This document shows, in pieces, positions 1 through 6,627 of a stretch of DNA of 11,784 bases (the stretch's first letter is position 1; every line of letters begins with the position of its first letter). The notes below the pieces were generated by a model. It had not been told where the DNA came from, did not search any database, and saw nothing but the letters and a program-made list of their open reading frames with translations. The stretch spans positions 1 to 11,784 of the forward strand of contig USLW01000032.1 of the NCBI GenBank assembly GCA_900555605.1. The letters are read 5' to 3'. Position numbers and translations under genes: made by a program. The stretch comes from an uncultured Clostridium sp. GTDB lineage: Bacteria; Bacillota; Clostridia; UBA1212; UBA1255.

Positions 1-567
1 GACGAGGCGGTAAAGTCCCTGCCGTAGAAGGACCAGGCAAATGCTGCGGCTTTGCAGGGACAGGCGTATTGCAGCAGACTGTTTTCTATTGAGCAGGAAT
101 TAGCAGAACTGCCACCCGAAGAACGATATACGCAGCATCTGGAACGGTCCAAGCCCGTGATGGACGCTTTGTTGGCATGGGCAGAAACAACCAACGCTGC
201 GCCAAAATCTGCGCTGGGCAAAGCCGTATACTATCTGAAGGAACAGTGCCCGTATCTGATCCGTGTACTGGAGGACGGACGGCTGGAGCTGAGCAACAAC
301 CTTGCCGAACGTTCCATAAAACCCTTTGTGATTGGCCGGAAGAATTTTCTCTTCGCCAACACGCCTTGGGGCGCACAGGGCAGCGCCGTGATCTACAGCA
401 TGATTGAAACGGCGAAAGAAAGTGGGCTGGATCCGTACCGCTATCTGACGTGGCTGCTGACCAACGTGCCGATTATGGCCGCCAGGGACGACAGCTGGGC
501 GGACAAGTTCCTGCCAGCCAACGCCCCCGGCAGACTGCCATTCTTTACAACAGAACTCCTGATTTGA
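1..567 (+). pseudogene. tnpC: IS66 family transposase (TnpC), 3' fragment with an in-frame amber codon
   Basis: The frame is open from base 1 and continues to the TGA at 565-567, except for a TAG at 25-27. Similarity to IS66 transposases runs through that codon: upstream DEAVKSLP, downstream KDQANAAALQGQAYC, where relatives have continuous protein. The downstream part holds the C-terminal catalytic segment with the motif SNNLAERSIKPFVIGRKNFL; its Glu at 307-309 is the expected last residue of the DDE triad. It also holds the usual C-terminal WGAQGSAVIYSMIETAKESGLDPYRYLTWLL-type block near 364-456. Family members act as DDE transposases moving the IS with TnpA and TnpB. A TTG at 52 could restart translation, but a 171-residue fragment without the first catalytic Asp residues should be inactive. 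The TAG could be a real mutation or a sequencing error. Confidence 0.8.
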
Positions 568-603
568 AATGGACCGCACTCGTTGAGTCGGTCCATTTTT
601 CTA
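567..603 (+). terminator. Rho-independent terminator of the IS66 transposase
   Basis: AAATGGACCG (567-576) pairs with CGGTCCATTT (589-598). The stem continues as ACTC/GAGT (578-581 with 585-588) around a GTT loop, with one bulged C at 577. The right arm runs into a T-rich tail (596-602, TTTTTCT with the arm). This is a classic intrinsic terminator overlapping the transposase stop codon. It would insulate the flanking rpoN from transcription coming out of the IS. Confidence 0.75.
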
Positions 604-610
604 CCCATTT

Positions 611-619
611 GACGCTTAC
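611..619. repeat. IS66 right terminal inverted repeat (tip)
   Basis: GACGCTTAC is the reverse complement of GTAAGCGTC, matching the conserved tip of IS66-family inverted repeats. It lies 44 bp after the transposase stop, a normal distance. The matching left repeat is not in the window. Confidence 0.7.
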
Positions 620-641
620 AATGCAGGCTGTGAATTGTCAC

Positions 642-670
642 TTGTTAAGCGGGTGAAAAAATGCTATACT
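642..670 (+). promoter_or_regulatory. Sigma-A promoter of rpoN (extended -10)
   Basis: TTGTTA (642-647), a 17-bp spacer and TATACT (665-670) preceded by TGC (662-664) form a near-consensus promoter with an extended -10. Transcription would begin near 677, which leaves a short leader to the GTG at 705 and excludes the upstream in-frame GTG at 675 as the start codon. The promoter lies entirely outside the IS66 end at 619. Confidence 0.65.
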
Positions 671-704
671 CTATGTGACATCACGATGGAGAGCGGGGAT
701 AATA

Positions 705-2060
705 GTGGAGCTGAAACAGTCGCATGTTTTATCGCAGAAGCTTGCGCTGACGCAGACGATGCGCCAGTCGTTGGACTGCCTCCAGCTTTCTGCACCGGAG
801 CTATGTGAGTATGTGCAGGATGTGGCGCTTTCTAATCCATTGTTGGATGTGTGTATGCCGACCTACTATGAAACAGAGCTGCCAAACGAAGATATGCGAT
901 CTGAATACGAACAGATTGAACTGCGCAGTGAGGAAACATGGCGTGATATGCCGAGAGGTTCTGGGAATGCACTGGATATTTCTGCCGTGCTGACACGGGA
1001 ACTGACTTTCCGAGATTACCTCAACGAACAGATTGGGCAAATGCGCCTCGTAGATGATGGGATGCTGCATCTGTGCCGTTTTCTCATTGACTGCCTCGAC
1101 GGGCGCGGCTATCTTGATTGTCCACTTGAAGAATTATCGAAGGAATTTGGTATTCCGTTTTTCTCCCTTGAGCAGGCACTATATGCCATACAAATGCTCG
1201 ATCCGCCGGGCATCGGCGCACGCAGCCTCTCTGAGTGTCTGATTCTGCAGCTGGTGCAGAGCCGCTCATTAGACCCCCTGACAATAGGCATCGCTCGCAA
1301 TGGTCTAGAACAGTTAGGCAGACGAGATTATAAGGGGCTTGCAGCAATGTTGGGTGCCGGCGTAAGCGAGATAAAGCAGGCGAGCGCTAAGATTCTTGCG
1401 CTTGAACCGATTCCATCACGTAGCTTTGCCAGCAGCGAGCCGATAGCATACATCGTACCCGATGCGGCATTTTCTGTGGAACAGAGCAGGGTGACAATTG
1501 AGCTGAACAGGCGCGTTTTGCCCCGCCTTTCGGTCAACACCGAATACTCTGCGCTGCTTGCTACTTCCGATGACCCCAACGTGCAACAATATGTGCGTGA
1601 AAAACTTACAGAGGCAAACGCCATCATCAAGGGGGTTCATATGCGGTGCAATACGATCTTACGGTTGCTTACGCTGATTGCTACGGAGCAGCACGACTTC
1701 TTTTGCTCAGGTGGAACTCTTACGCCGATCACTATGCAGCAGATGGCGGAAAAAATGGACATGAGCACATCTACGGTAAGCCGTGCAATACAGAATAAAT
1801 ATATTCAGTATCGGGGCAGAATTGTCCCTCTTCGCAGCTTCTTCACGACTGCTATTCGCTCGGATGCTTCCGTTTCTTCCCAGGCCGTCAGGCAACGCAT
1901 CCAAGACCTGATCAAGACAGAGAATCCAGAAGCACCACTTTCGGATGAGTCAGTGCGTATAGCGCTATCAGCGCTCGGCATTGAGGTCAGTCGACGTGCT
2001 GTTGCAAAATACCGCATGGCGCTGGATATCCCGCCTTCTTCTCAGCGAAAAAAACGTTGA
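705..2060 (+). CDS. rpoN: RNA polymerase sigma-54 factor (RpoN)
   Basis: This is the alternative sigma factor that directs RNA polymerase to -24/-12 promoters and needs an AAA+ activator to open DNA. At 451 residues it has the usual length. Region I (about residues 5-48) has the glutamine- and leucine-rich activator-interacting pattern (LSQKLALTQTMRQSL, then LQLSAPELCEYV). An acidic linker follows at about 58-80, then the core-binding domain with LDGRGYLD (131-138) and DPPGIGARSLSECL (166-179). The helix-turn-helix lies at about 341-365 (ITMQQMAEKMDMSTSTVSR). The RpoN box is SRRAVAKYR (429-437), close to the canonical ARRTVAKYR. I chose the GTG at 705, not the in-frame GTG at 675: region I begins there as in other RpoN proteins, GGAG and GGGG precede it at 688-698, and the predicted transcription start (about 677) lies after 675. 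Its neighbours are an IS66 end upstream and a sigma-54 activator downstream. A 245-bp gap before the activator suggests that the two are not strictly one operon. Confidence 0.95.
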   Translation: MELKQSHVLSQKLALTQTMRQSLDCLQLSAPELCEYVQDVALSNPLLDVCMPTYYETELPNEDMRSEYEQIELRSEETWRDMPRGSGNALDISAVLTRELTFRDYLNEQIGQMRLVDDGMLHLCRFLIDCLDGRGYLDCPLEELSKEFGIPFFSLEQALYAIQMLDPPGIGARSLSECLILQLVQSRSLDPLTIGIARNGLEQLGRRDYKGLAAMLGAGVSEIKQASAKILALEPIPSRSFASSEPIAYIVPDAAFSVEQSRVTIELNRRVLPRLSVNTEYSALLATSDDPNVQQYVREKLTEANAIIKGVHMRCNTILRLLTLIATEQHDFFCSGGTLTPITMQQMAEKMDMSTSTVSRAIQNKYIQYRGRIVPLRSFFTTAIRSDASVSSQAVRQRIQDLIKTENPEAPLSDESVRIALSALGIEVSRRAVAKYRMALDIPPSSQRKKR

Positions 2061-2305
2061 GGCAACAATGGGCATATGCCTCCTTGCCGACGAAGCTTTG
2101 CAGGAAGCATACTGCTGAAATGAGTTTTTTATCAAGATAATTCCGCTTATACACCGGGTAATTAACATCTGTATTGCATACGTATTGCAGCAACAATCTG
2201 TAACCTTCTCAGCGAAATAGTTAAGGCGGACACAGAGAAGCCCATAGAGGTTAATGCCATATATAGAAAACGGCAGAAGAAATGTTGTGCGAGGGGGGTC
2301 CTGTT
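2061..2305. other. rpoN-activator intergenic region
   Basis: This 245-bp stretch holds no convincing gene. At 2061-2088 a GGCAA/TTGCC pair flanks the palindrome GGCATATGCC (2071-2080); it has no T-run directly after it, so it is at best a weak end signal for rpoN. GTATTGCA occurs twice (2171-2178 and 2182-2189), 11 bp apart, about one helical turn, which could be an operator. I found no persuasive sigma-A promoter for the activator gene. GG at 2230-2231 and GC 10 bp further on fit the sigma-54 spacing, but the surrounding bases do not match. Confidence 0.4.
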
Positions 2306-3688
2306 ATGTTATCAAACTACATTGAACAATTATTTAAACTTGATAATTATTATGATGGCCTAATTGTTACAGACAACAAAGGCTATATCGAGTTTTTTAT
2401 GACATACCGTCCTGATATCAGCGGCGCTAAGCAGGAAGACTTAGTCGGCAAGCATGTTCTTGATATTTATCCGGGGCTGACCGAGGAAACAAGTACGATT
2501 ATGCGGGTGTTGCGTAGCGGCGAGCCGATTTACAACGAATACCAGACCTTGATTACCTGCCGCGAGGAGGTATTTCAATCCGTTAATACAACTATGCCGA
2601 TTCGCGCAGGAGGTACAGGCGAGATCATAGGGGCAATTGATGTATCAAGATACGCAAGTCGTTTCTACGAAAAGCAAAGCATCAATCTTCACTCTGCTCA
2701 CACGAGAAAGGGGCCTTTTTACTGCGTTGATGATATTATAACCTGCTCAGAAGATATGGAGGCGATTAAACGAAAAATCCCATTGATCTCAAAAACAGAT
2801 TCGACAGTGCTGATCACCGGACGGTCTGGTACAGGAAAGGAGTTGATTGCTCAGTCTATTCACACCTCAAGCAACCGGGCAGATAAGGCATTCGTATCTC
2901 AAAATTGTGCCGCAATACCTGCGACGTTGCTGGAGAGCATCCTCTTCGGTACAACCAAGGGAAGCTACACTGGAGCCGAAAACAAGCCGGGACTTTTCGA
3001 GATTGCAAATGGGGGAACGTTATTTCTTGATGAGATCAATTCTATGGATATTAGCGTTCAGCCAAAGCTGCTGCGTGCAATTGAGGAAAAGCGTGTCTGC
3101 CGTCTGGGCAGCTATAAGCCACTCGAAGTCGATGTTAAAATCGTTGCAGCAATGAATGAAGACCCGCAGGAATGCGTTCGTAAAGGAAAGCTGCGCGAGG
3201 ACTTGCTCTATCGACTAAGTGTTGTTCGGGTGGATATGCCAACGCTGCAGGAGCGACGCTGCGATATCGAGCTTTTGATGAAATATTTCATAAGCAAGTT
3301 CAACAGTAGTATGAAAAAGGACATTTTCGGTGTTGATGAAGAAGTAAAAAAAATGTTTGAGGAATATCCGTGGCCCGGAAATGTCCGAGAGCTTCGCAAT
3401 ACGATAGAGGGCGCCTTTAATGTCGCACAAGGGAAATGTATTCATGCGAGGGATCTGACGGGCTATATTGTACAACAATGCGGGCAACATGAGAAAGATT
3501 CATTGCCATGTAGCACTGGCGCTGATGAGGGGCCTTCCGGATTAAATGACCAGATTCATTCCGTGGAAAAGAGAATCATTGAGGATGCGCTGAAAAAAAC
3601 CTCTACATATGCAGAGGCTGCACGACTAATCGGTATTTCTCGACAGGCTTTTATGTACAAAATGAAGAAATATAAAATTGACGTATGA
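2306..3688 (+). CDS. Sigma-54-dependent transcriptional activator (PAS / AAA+ / Fis-HTH, RocR-like)
   Basis: This is a bacterial enhancer-binding protein that hydrolyses ATP to open sigma-54 promoters. An N-terminal PAS sensor covers about residues 10-120 (DGLIVTDNKGYIEF near its start). The AAA+ domain covers about 143-375: Walker A GRSGTGKE (172-179), the sigma-54 contact loop GSYTGA (219-224, canonical GAFTGA), Walker B GGTLFLDEI (236-244), arginine-finger region LREDLLYRL (296-304) and WPGNVREL (356-363). A Fis-type helix-turn-helix ends the protein (about 420-456, AEAARLIGISRQAFMYKMKK). I chose the ATG at 2306, not the in-frame ATG at 2282, because GAGGGGGG (2291-2298) sits 7 bp before it. 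The protein has 460 residues. PAS-AAA-Fis order and length match RocR, the arginine-catabolism activator of Bacillus, and the operon downstream encodes arginine-deiminase-superfamily enzymes. The likely target is therefore the -24/-12 promoter at 3919. The effector sensed by the PAS domain is unknown. Confidence 0.93.
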   Translation: MLSNYIEQLFKLDNYYDGLIVTDNKGYIEFFMTYRPDISGAKQEDLVGKHVLDIYPGLTEETSTIMRVLRSGEPIYNEYQTLITCREEVFQSVNTTMPIRAGGTGEIIGAIDVSRYASRFYEKQSINLHSAHTRKGPFYCVDDIITCSEDMEAIKRKIPLISKTDSTVLITGRSGTGKELIAQSIHTSSNRADKAFVSQNCAAIPATLLESILFGTTKGSYTGAENKPGLFEIANGGTLFLDEINSMDISVQPKLLRAIEEKRVCRLGSYKPLEVDVKIVAAMNEDPQECVRKGKLREDLLYRLSVVRVDMPTLQERRCDIELLMKYFISKFNSSMKKDIFGVDEEVKKMFEEYPWPGNVRELRNTIEGAFNVAQGKCIHARDLTGYIVQQCGQHEKDSLPCSTGADEGPSGLNDQIHSVEKRIIEDALKKTSTYAEAARLIGISRQAFMYKMKKYKIDV

Positions 3689-3697
3689 ATCGTTAGT

Positions 3698-3733
3698 CAA
3701 AAAATTTTGACACCTATGTGTCAAAATTTTTTG
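3698..3733. repeat. Perfect 36-bp inverted repeat after the activator gene
   Basis: CAAAAAATTTTGACAC (3698-3713) is followed by a CTAT loop and the exact complement GTGTCAAAATTTTTTG (3718-3733). It starts 10 bp after the activator stop and can fold as a terminator-like hairpin whose right arm ends in six T residues, so it may end the activator transcript. The same DNA is a TTGACAC-N4-GTGTCAA dyad with two CAAAA/TTTTG boxes, centred about 230 bp upstream of the predicted operon start, where an enhancer site for the activator could sit. The two roles are compatible. Confidence 0.7.
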
Positions 3734-3741
3734 CGTATATG

Positions 3742-3753
3742 CAAAAATTTTTG
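3742..3753. promoter_or_regulatory. Third CAAAA/TTTTG box, candidate upstream activator site
   Basis: CAAAAATTTTTG (3742-3753) is a perfect 12-bp palindrome. With flanks it reads TGCAAAAATTTTTGGCA, an almost complete longer dyad with one extra G. The same core appears at 3698-3709 and 3722-3733, giving three boxes with centres 24 and 20 bp apart. A TGCAAAA-type palindrome resembles, as I recall it, the sites bound by Bacillus RocR; that similarity is from memory and unverified. It lies about 170 bp upstream of the -24 element. Confidence 0.45.
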
Positions 3754-3843
3754 GCAATTAGGAGCTGGAAGACGAACTGGCCGACGCTCCTGCTTAGCTT
3801 AAATCGGCGGCTCAAAGAGCGGCGGTGTTGCATAAAAACTCGG

Positions 3844-3885
3844 AATAGCAAAGAATTCTGTAAAAATAGCAAAGAACTCTATAAA
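3844..3885. repeat. Two tandem 21-bp repeats upstream of the -24/-12 promoter
   Basis: AATAGCAAAGAATTCTGTAAA (3844-3864 without break) is followed directly by a second copy at 3865-3885 that differs at two positions (T to C, G to A). A 21-bp period equals two helical turns, so a protein binding both copies would sit on one DNA face. They end 34 bp before the -24 element. They could be activator sites, a bending-protein site, or a site for a second regulator. Confidence 0.65.
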
Positions 3886-3918
3886 ATTAATATAATTTTA
3901 TGTTTGACGTCCTCGTTC

Positions 3919-3934
3919 TGGCACACATTTTGCT
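3919..3934 (+). promoter_or_regulatory. Sigma-54 (-24/-12) promoter of the GME/ABC operon
   Basis: TGGCAC (3919-3924), five bases (ACATT) and TTGCT (3930-3934) match the TGGCAC-N5-TTGCW consensus, with GG (3920-3921) and GC (3932-3933) exactly 10 bp apart. Transcription would start near 3945, about 70 bp before the first GME start codon. rpoN and a sigma-54 activator are encoded just upstream, which supports the call strongly. I saw no competing sigma-A promoter with proper spacing here, although TATAAT occurs at 3891-3896 without a good -35. Confidence 0.88.
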
Positions 3935-3949
3935 GGTATACAAGTAGCA

Positions 3950-3984
3950 CAACGACGCGGCCTCATCGAAGGCTGAAATCGTTG
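3950..3984 (+). promoter_or_regulatory. Leader hairpin in the operon 5' untranslated region
   Basis: CAACGA (3950-3955) pairs with TCGTTG (3979-3984). Inside it GCCT (3960-3963) pairs with AGGC (3970-3973) around a CATCGA loop. The fold would start about five bases after the predicted transcription start and leave the ribosome binding site (4001-4007) free. It is most simply an mRNA-stabilising 5' stem; nothing indicates a known riboswitch. Confidence 0.45.
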
Positions 3985-4000
3985 AATCTGCTTTAAAAAC

Positions 4001-4007
4001 GAGGAGG
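4001..4007 (+). promoter_or_regulatory. Ribosome binding site deciding the first GME start
   Basis: GAGGAGG at 4001-4007 lies only 3 bp before the ATG at 4011 but 9 bp before the in-frame ATG at 4017. The second spacing is normal, and the ATG at 4017 also aligns with the second ATG of the paralogous gene at 10556. I therefore take 4017 as the start. Confidence 0.7.
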
Positions 4008-4016
4008 ATAATGCTA

Positions 4017-4961
4017 ATGACAGATGTAAAACATGACATTGATGCTCTTGCTGGTGAGCGGTGGTTCCCACTCGAGACGACAATCACTGAGGATATGAGC
4101 AGTATATGGGGCGACTGGGGCGTGTGCTCAGAGGTCGATAAGCTTAAAGCAGTTTTGATGCGCCGTCCCGGAAAAGAAGTAGAGAATTTTGACTGGAAAG
4201 CCGCTCGATTCCGGGCTCCAATCGACCCCGAGAAGTTCCGTGCTCAGCATGATGCACTTGCCGATGTATACCGCGCACATGGTGTACAGGTACACTATGT
4301 CGATGAGCAGCGCAGTGACCGCCCCAACGCACTCTTCTGCCGCGATTTAGTCTTCATGACACCAGAAGGCGCAATCGTTACCCGTCCTGCAACGGAAGCT
4401 CGCAGAGGCGAGGAGCGTTATGCGGCAAAGAAATTGGCCGATCTTGGTGTACCGATTATTCGCACGATTTGTGGCGGCGCGACTTTTGAGGGTGCAATGG
4501 GAATGTGGATTGATCGCCATACAGTAATCCTTGCAAGCGGTGTACGTACAAATCGCGAGGGCTATGAAATGGTTCGCTATGAGCTTGAACGTATGGGAGT
4601 AACGCAGATTATTCATATGCAGATTCCCTATGGTCATGCGCACATTGACGGATTAGTAAATATGGCAAGTCATGATGTTGCTATGATTCACGCCTCTCAG
4701 GTCCCCTATGATGTTTGTGATGCGCTGAAGAAAAAGGGAATTAAGCTACTCGAGTGTCCCTCGAGAAATGAGGCTAAGGAGACCCTTGCAATCAATTATG
4801 TTGCTATTGAACCGGGCTTGGTTGTTATGCCAGCTGGTAATCCGCGCTCACAAGAGTTACTGGAGAAAAACGGAATCAAGGTTATTCCCATTCAGTTTGA
4901 TGAAGTCCTTAAGGGCTTCGGCGCTATGCACTGCTGTACCGCATTCTTAAAACGCGGTTAA
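4017..4961 (+). CDS. Guanidino-group-modifying enzyme 1 (amidinotransferase / arginine deiminase / DDAH superfamily)
   Basis: This is a 314-residue protein of the pentein fold that includes arginine deiminase, dimethylarginine dimethylaminohydrolase and amidinotransferases. These enzymes attack a guanidino carbon through a Cys thiolate. The superfamily residues can all be placed: Asp110 in CRDLVFMTP, Glu158 in TFEGAMGMW, His209-x-Asp211 in HIDG, and Cys306 in AMHCCTAF. The block NYVAIEPGLVVMPAGN (260-275) is typical of the fold. The Asp common after EGG/EGA (EGGD, EGAD) is Met here. No signal peptide is seen, so it should be cytoplasmic. The start at 4017 is set by the ribosome binding site and by alignment to the second copy. 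It is the first gene of the operon, right behind a -24/-12 promoter, and the lipoprotein gene follows 36 bp later. Deiminase, dihydrolase, dimethylaminohydrolase and amidinotransferase activities cannot be told apart here. At about 314 residues it is shorter than classical arginine deiminase (about 400). Confidence 0.88.
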   Translation: MTDVKHDIDALAGERWFPLETTITEDMSSIWGDWGVCSEVDKLKAVLMRRPGKEVENFDWKAARFRAPIDPEKFRAQHDALADVYRAHGVQVHYVDEQRSDRPNALFCRDLVFMTPEGAIVTRPATEARRGEERYAAKKLADLGVPIIRTICGGATFEGAMGMWIDRHTVILASGVRTNREGYEMVRYELERMGVTQIIHMQIPYGHAHIDGLVNMASHDVAMIHASQVPYDVCDALKKKGIKLLECPSRNEAKETLAINYVAIEPGLVVMPAGNPRSQELLEKNGIKVIPIQFDEVLKGFGAMHCCTAFLKRG

Positions 4962-4997
4962 TATTAGCAAATGGGATATGAAAGGAGCCTCAGCAAA

Positions 4998-6605
4998 ATG
5001 AAGACGAAGAAATATATCAGTCTCCTGATGGCTATCATAATGATGCTCAGCCTATTTGCGGGCTGCGGCAGCGAGGGCAATACCCCATCGGTGAGCGATG
5101 ATAAGGACACGCTTTACCTCCGGCTTTCCTCTGCGCTCCAAAGCACCGACTGGCAACAGACCTCTGCCATGGAAGGCAATAAAATCACTTATGTTCAACT
5201 TTTTGAAGGCCTTTATGGCATTGATGAGTCTGCAGGCGGCTACTACAACCTACTGGCAAAGGATATTCAGGTCAGTGAAGATGGTCTTACCTATACCATC
5301 GAGCTTGTGGATGCCACCTTCCAGAACGGAGATCCTCTTACGGCAGAGGACGTCGTATTCAGCTATGAGCTGGCAATGCAGAATTCTAAATTCGGTTATG
5401 TGACCTCTATGATCGACTCGATCAAGGCAGACGGTGACAAAACTGTAATCATGACGCTCAAATATCCCTATTCTGCCATCTCTCACACCTTTTTTACCAT
5501 TAAAATTTACAGCAAGAGAGAATATCAGGAAATCATTGATAGCGGGGTTCCCTTTGGGACCAGGCCGCATACAGCGGGAACGGGACCTTATTACGTATCT
5601 GAGTATGATGTTTCCGCCGGCGTGAAGCTGAAGGCCTATGAAAATTATTGGCAGGGCGCACCGGCAATCAAAAATGTTGAATACCGTCTTATCACCGAGG
5701 ACGCTGCGGCAGTCATCGCATATGAGAATGGTGAGCTTGACTATCTCATGGATGCGCCCTTGTCCGAGTGGGAGGACATTGAATCCTCTGCCCAAGGACG
5801 TTGCACACTGGCAAAGGCGAACGATATTCAGTTTCTCGGCATCAACTATCAATCCCCGTCTAACAATGGTATTCTTGCCAATCCCAAAGTCCGTGAAGCG
5901 ATATTCTATGCTATTAATAAGGAAAGCGTTGTTAAGGCTGCGACCAGCGGCTATGGTACAGTAGCATATGAATACATGGTTCCTGACTATGTAGCAACCG
6001 CTCCGCGCGCTAGTGATGGAAGGTTTAAAACCTATGACTATAATAAGGATGCCTGCCATCAGGCGTTGCTTGATGCCGGCTTTTCCGAAGAGCAGATTGC
6101 TGCGGGTATCAATGTCGGTACCATCCTGACCTACAATGCCGATACGGCACCGAAAGCAAAGGCCGCAGTTGTCATTCAGGCGTGCTTAGCCGAGAATGGT
6201 ATGATCGCCAATGTTGAAATCGGCGAAACTGGTCCTGTGACAGAGCGTCTCTATGCACTTGACTATGATATGTGCGTATATTCGGACAGTGGTAACTATG
6301 ATTACAATAACATTCGCCAGCAGGTTGATTCAGAGTCTGTCGGAATGTATGTTGTCTGCTATAAAGATGATAAAAACACATTCGACTGGCAAAAGATTGA
6401 GAATCTGGTTGATCAGGGTGTTCTTGCTACCGACACCAAGGAACGATATGATATTTACACTGAGCTGTGGAGCATGATTATGGACACCAAGACAATCCTG
6501 CCCCTTTATCATGGAGCCGTCGGCATTGCATGGTCTGACCGCGTAAAGATTGACAGCATTAACCCATTCTACTACCACCTGACCGATATCAGTTGGGCTA
6601 AATAA
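4998..6605 (+). CDS. Peptide/dipeptide ABC transporter substrate-binding lipoprotein (SBP_bac_5 family)
   Basis: This is the extracellular receptor of the importer encoded by the next four genes. The signal peptide has basic residues MKTKK, a hydrophobic core, and a lipobox LFAGC with the lipidated Cys at residue 23, so it is anchored to the outer face of the membrane. The rest (535 residues in total) is a cluster C substrate-binding protein: LTAEDVVFSYELA near residues 114-126, then GTGPYYVSEYDVSAGVKLKAYENYW near 195-219, then VREAIFYAINKE near 300. The family binds oligopeptides or dipeptides, but also nickel, opines and other small solutes, so the name does not fix the ligand. I chose the ATG at 4998, not the in-frame ATG at 4971: AGGAG (4983-4987) lies 10 bp before it and the longer form would put extra residues before a normal signal peptide. 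A strong hairpin separates it from the permeases. Confidence 0.93.
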   Translation: MKTKKYISLLMAIIMMLSLFAGCGSEGNTPSVSDDKDTLYLRLSSALQSTDWQQTSAMEGNKITYVQLFEGLYGIDESAGGYYNLLAKDIQVSEDGLTYTIELVDATFQNGDPLTAEDVVFSYELAMQNSKFGYVTSMIDSIKADGDKTVIMTLKYPYSAISHTFFTIKIYSKREYQEIIDSGVPFGTRPHTAGTGPYYVSEYDVSAGVKLKAYENYWQGAPAIKNVEYRLITEDAAAVIAYENGELDYLMDAPLSEWEDIESSAQGRCTLAKANDIQFLGINYQSPSNNGILANPKVREAIFYAINKESVVKAATSGYGTVAYEYMVPDYVATAPRASDGRFKTYDYNKDACHQALLDAGFSEEQIAAGINVGTILTYNADTAPKAKAAVVIQACLAENGMIANVEIGETGPVTERLYALDYDMCVYSDSGNYDYNNIRQQVDSESVGMYVVCYKDDKNTFDWQKIENLVDQGVLATDTKERYDIYTELWSMIMDTKTILPLYHGAVGIAWSDRVKIDSINPFYYHLTDISWAK

Positions 6606-6627
6606 ACTCTTTCCTGTAGGATAAGTG

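Larger units (their letters stand above)
1..619 (+). mobile_element. Right-hand end of an IS66-family insertion sequence
   Basis: The segment carries the C-terminal part of an IS66-type transposase, a strong hairpin just after its stop, and at 611-619 the sequence GACGCTTAC. Its reverse complement is GTAAGCGTC, the usual start of IS66-family terminal inverted repeats (family knowledge). I therefore place the right IS boundary at 619. The left end lies outside the window, so the target-site duplication cannot be verified; the eight bases after 619 would be one copy. The element points toward rpoN, but its own terminator and the separate rpoN promoter outside the IS suggest that it does not drive rpoN. 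Confidence 0.85.

Noticed and set aside
651..665. GG-N10-GC just upstream of rpoN as a sigma-54 autoregulatory promoter
   Set aside because: Only the spacing fits: the -24 half is GGGT in place of GGCA and the -12 half is ATGCT. The overlapping extended -10 sigma-A promoter explains the region better.
2230..2243. GG-N10-GC upstream of the activator gene as a -24/-12 promoter
   Set aside because: The bases around GG and GC (CGGACA and AAGCC) miss TGGCAC and TTGCA, so the match is likely chance.
3718..3996. A 92-residue open frame on the + strand between the activator and the first GME
   Set aside because: It starts inside the perfect inverted repeat, has no ribosome binding site, and spans the tandem repeat, the -24/-12 promoter and the leader hairpin. 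Composition is low-complexity and resembles no family I know.
4011..4016. Start of the first GME at the ATG at 4011
   Set aside because: The ribosome binding site would be only 3 bp away, and the paralog aligns from the ATG at 4017.
5250..6059. A 269-residue open frame on the minus strand inside the binding-protein gene
   Set aside because: It is antisense to a clear SBP_bac_5 gene with lipobox and family motifs, has no ribosome binding site I can support and no recognisable domain; it is a shadow of codon bias.
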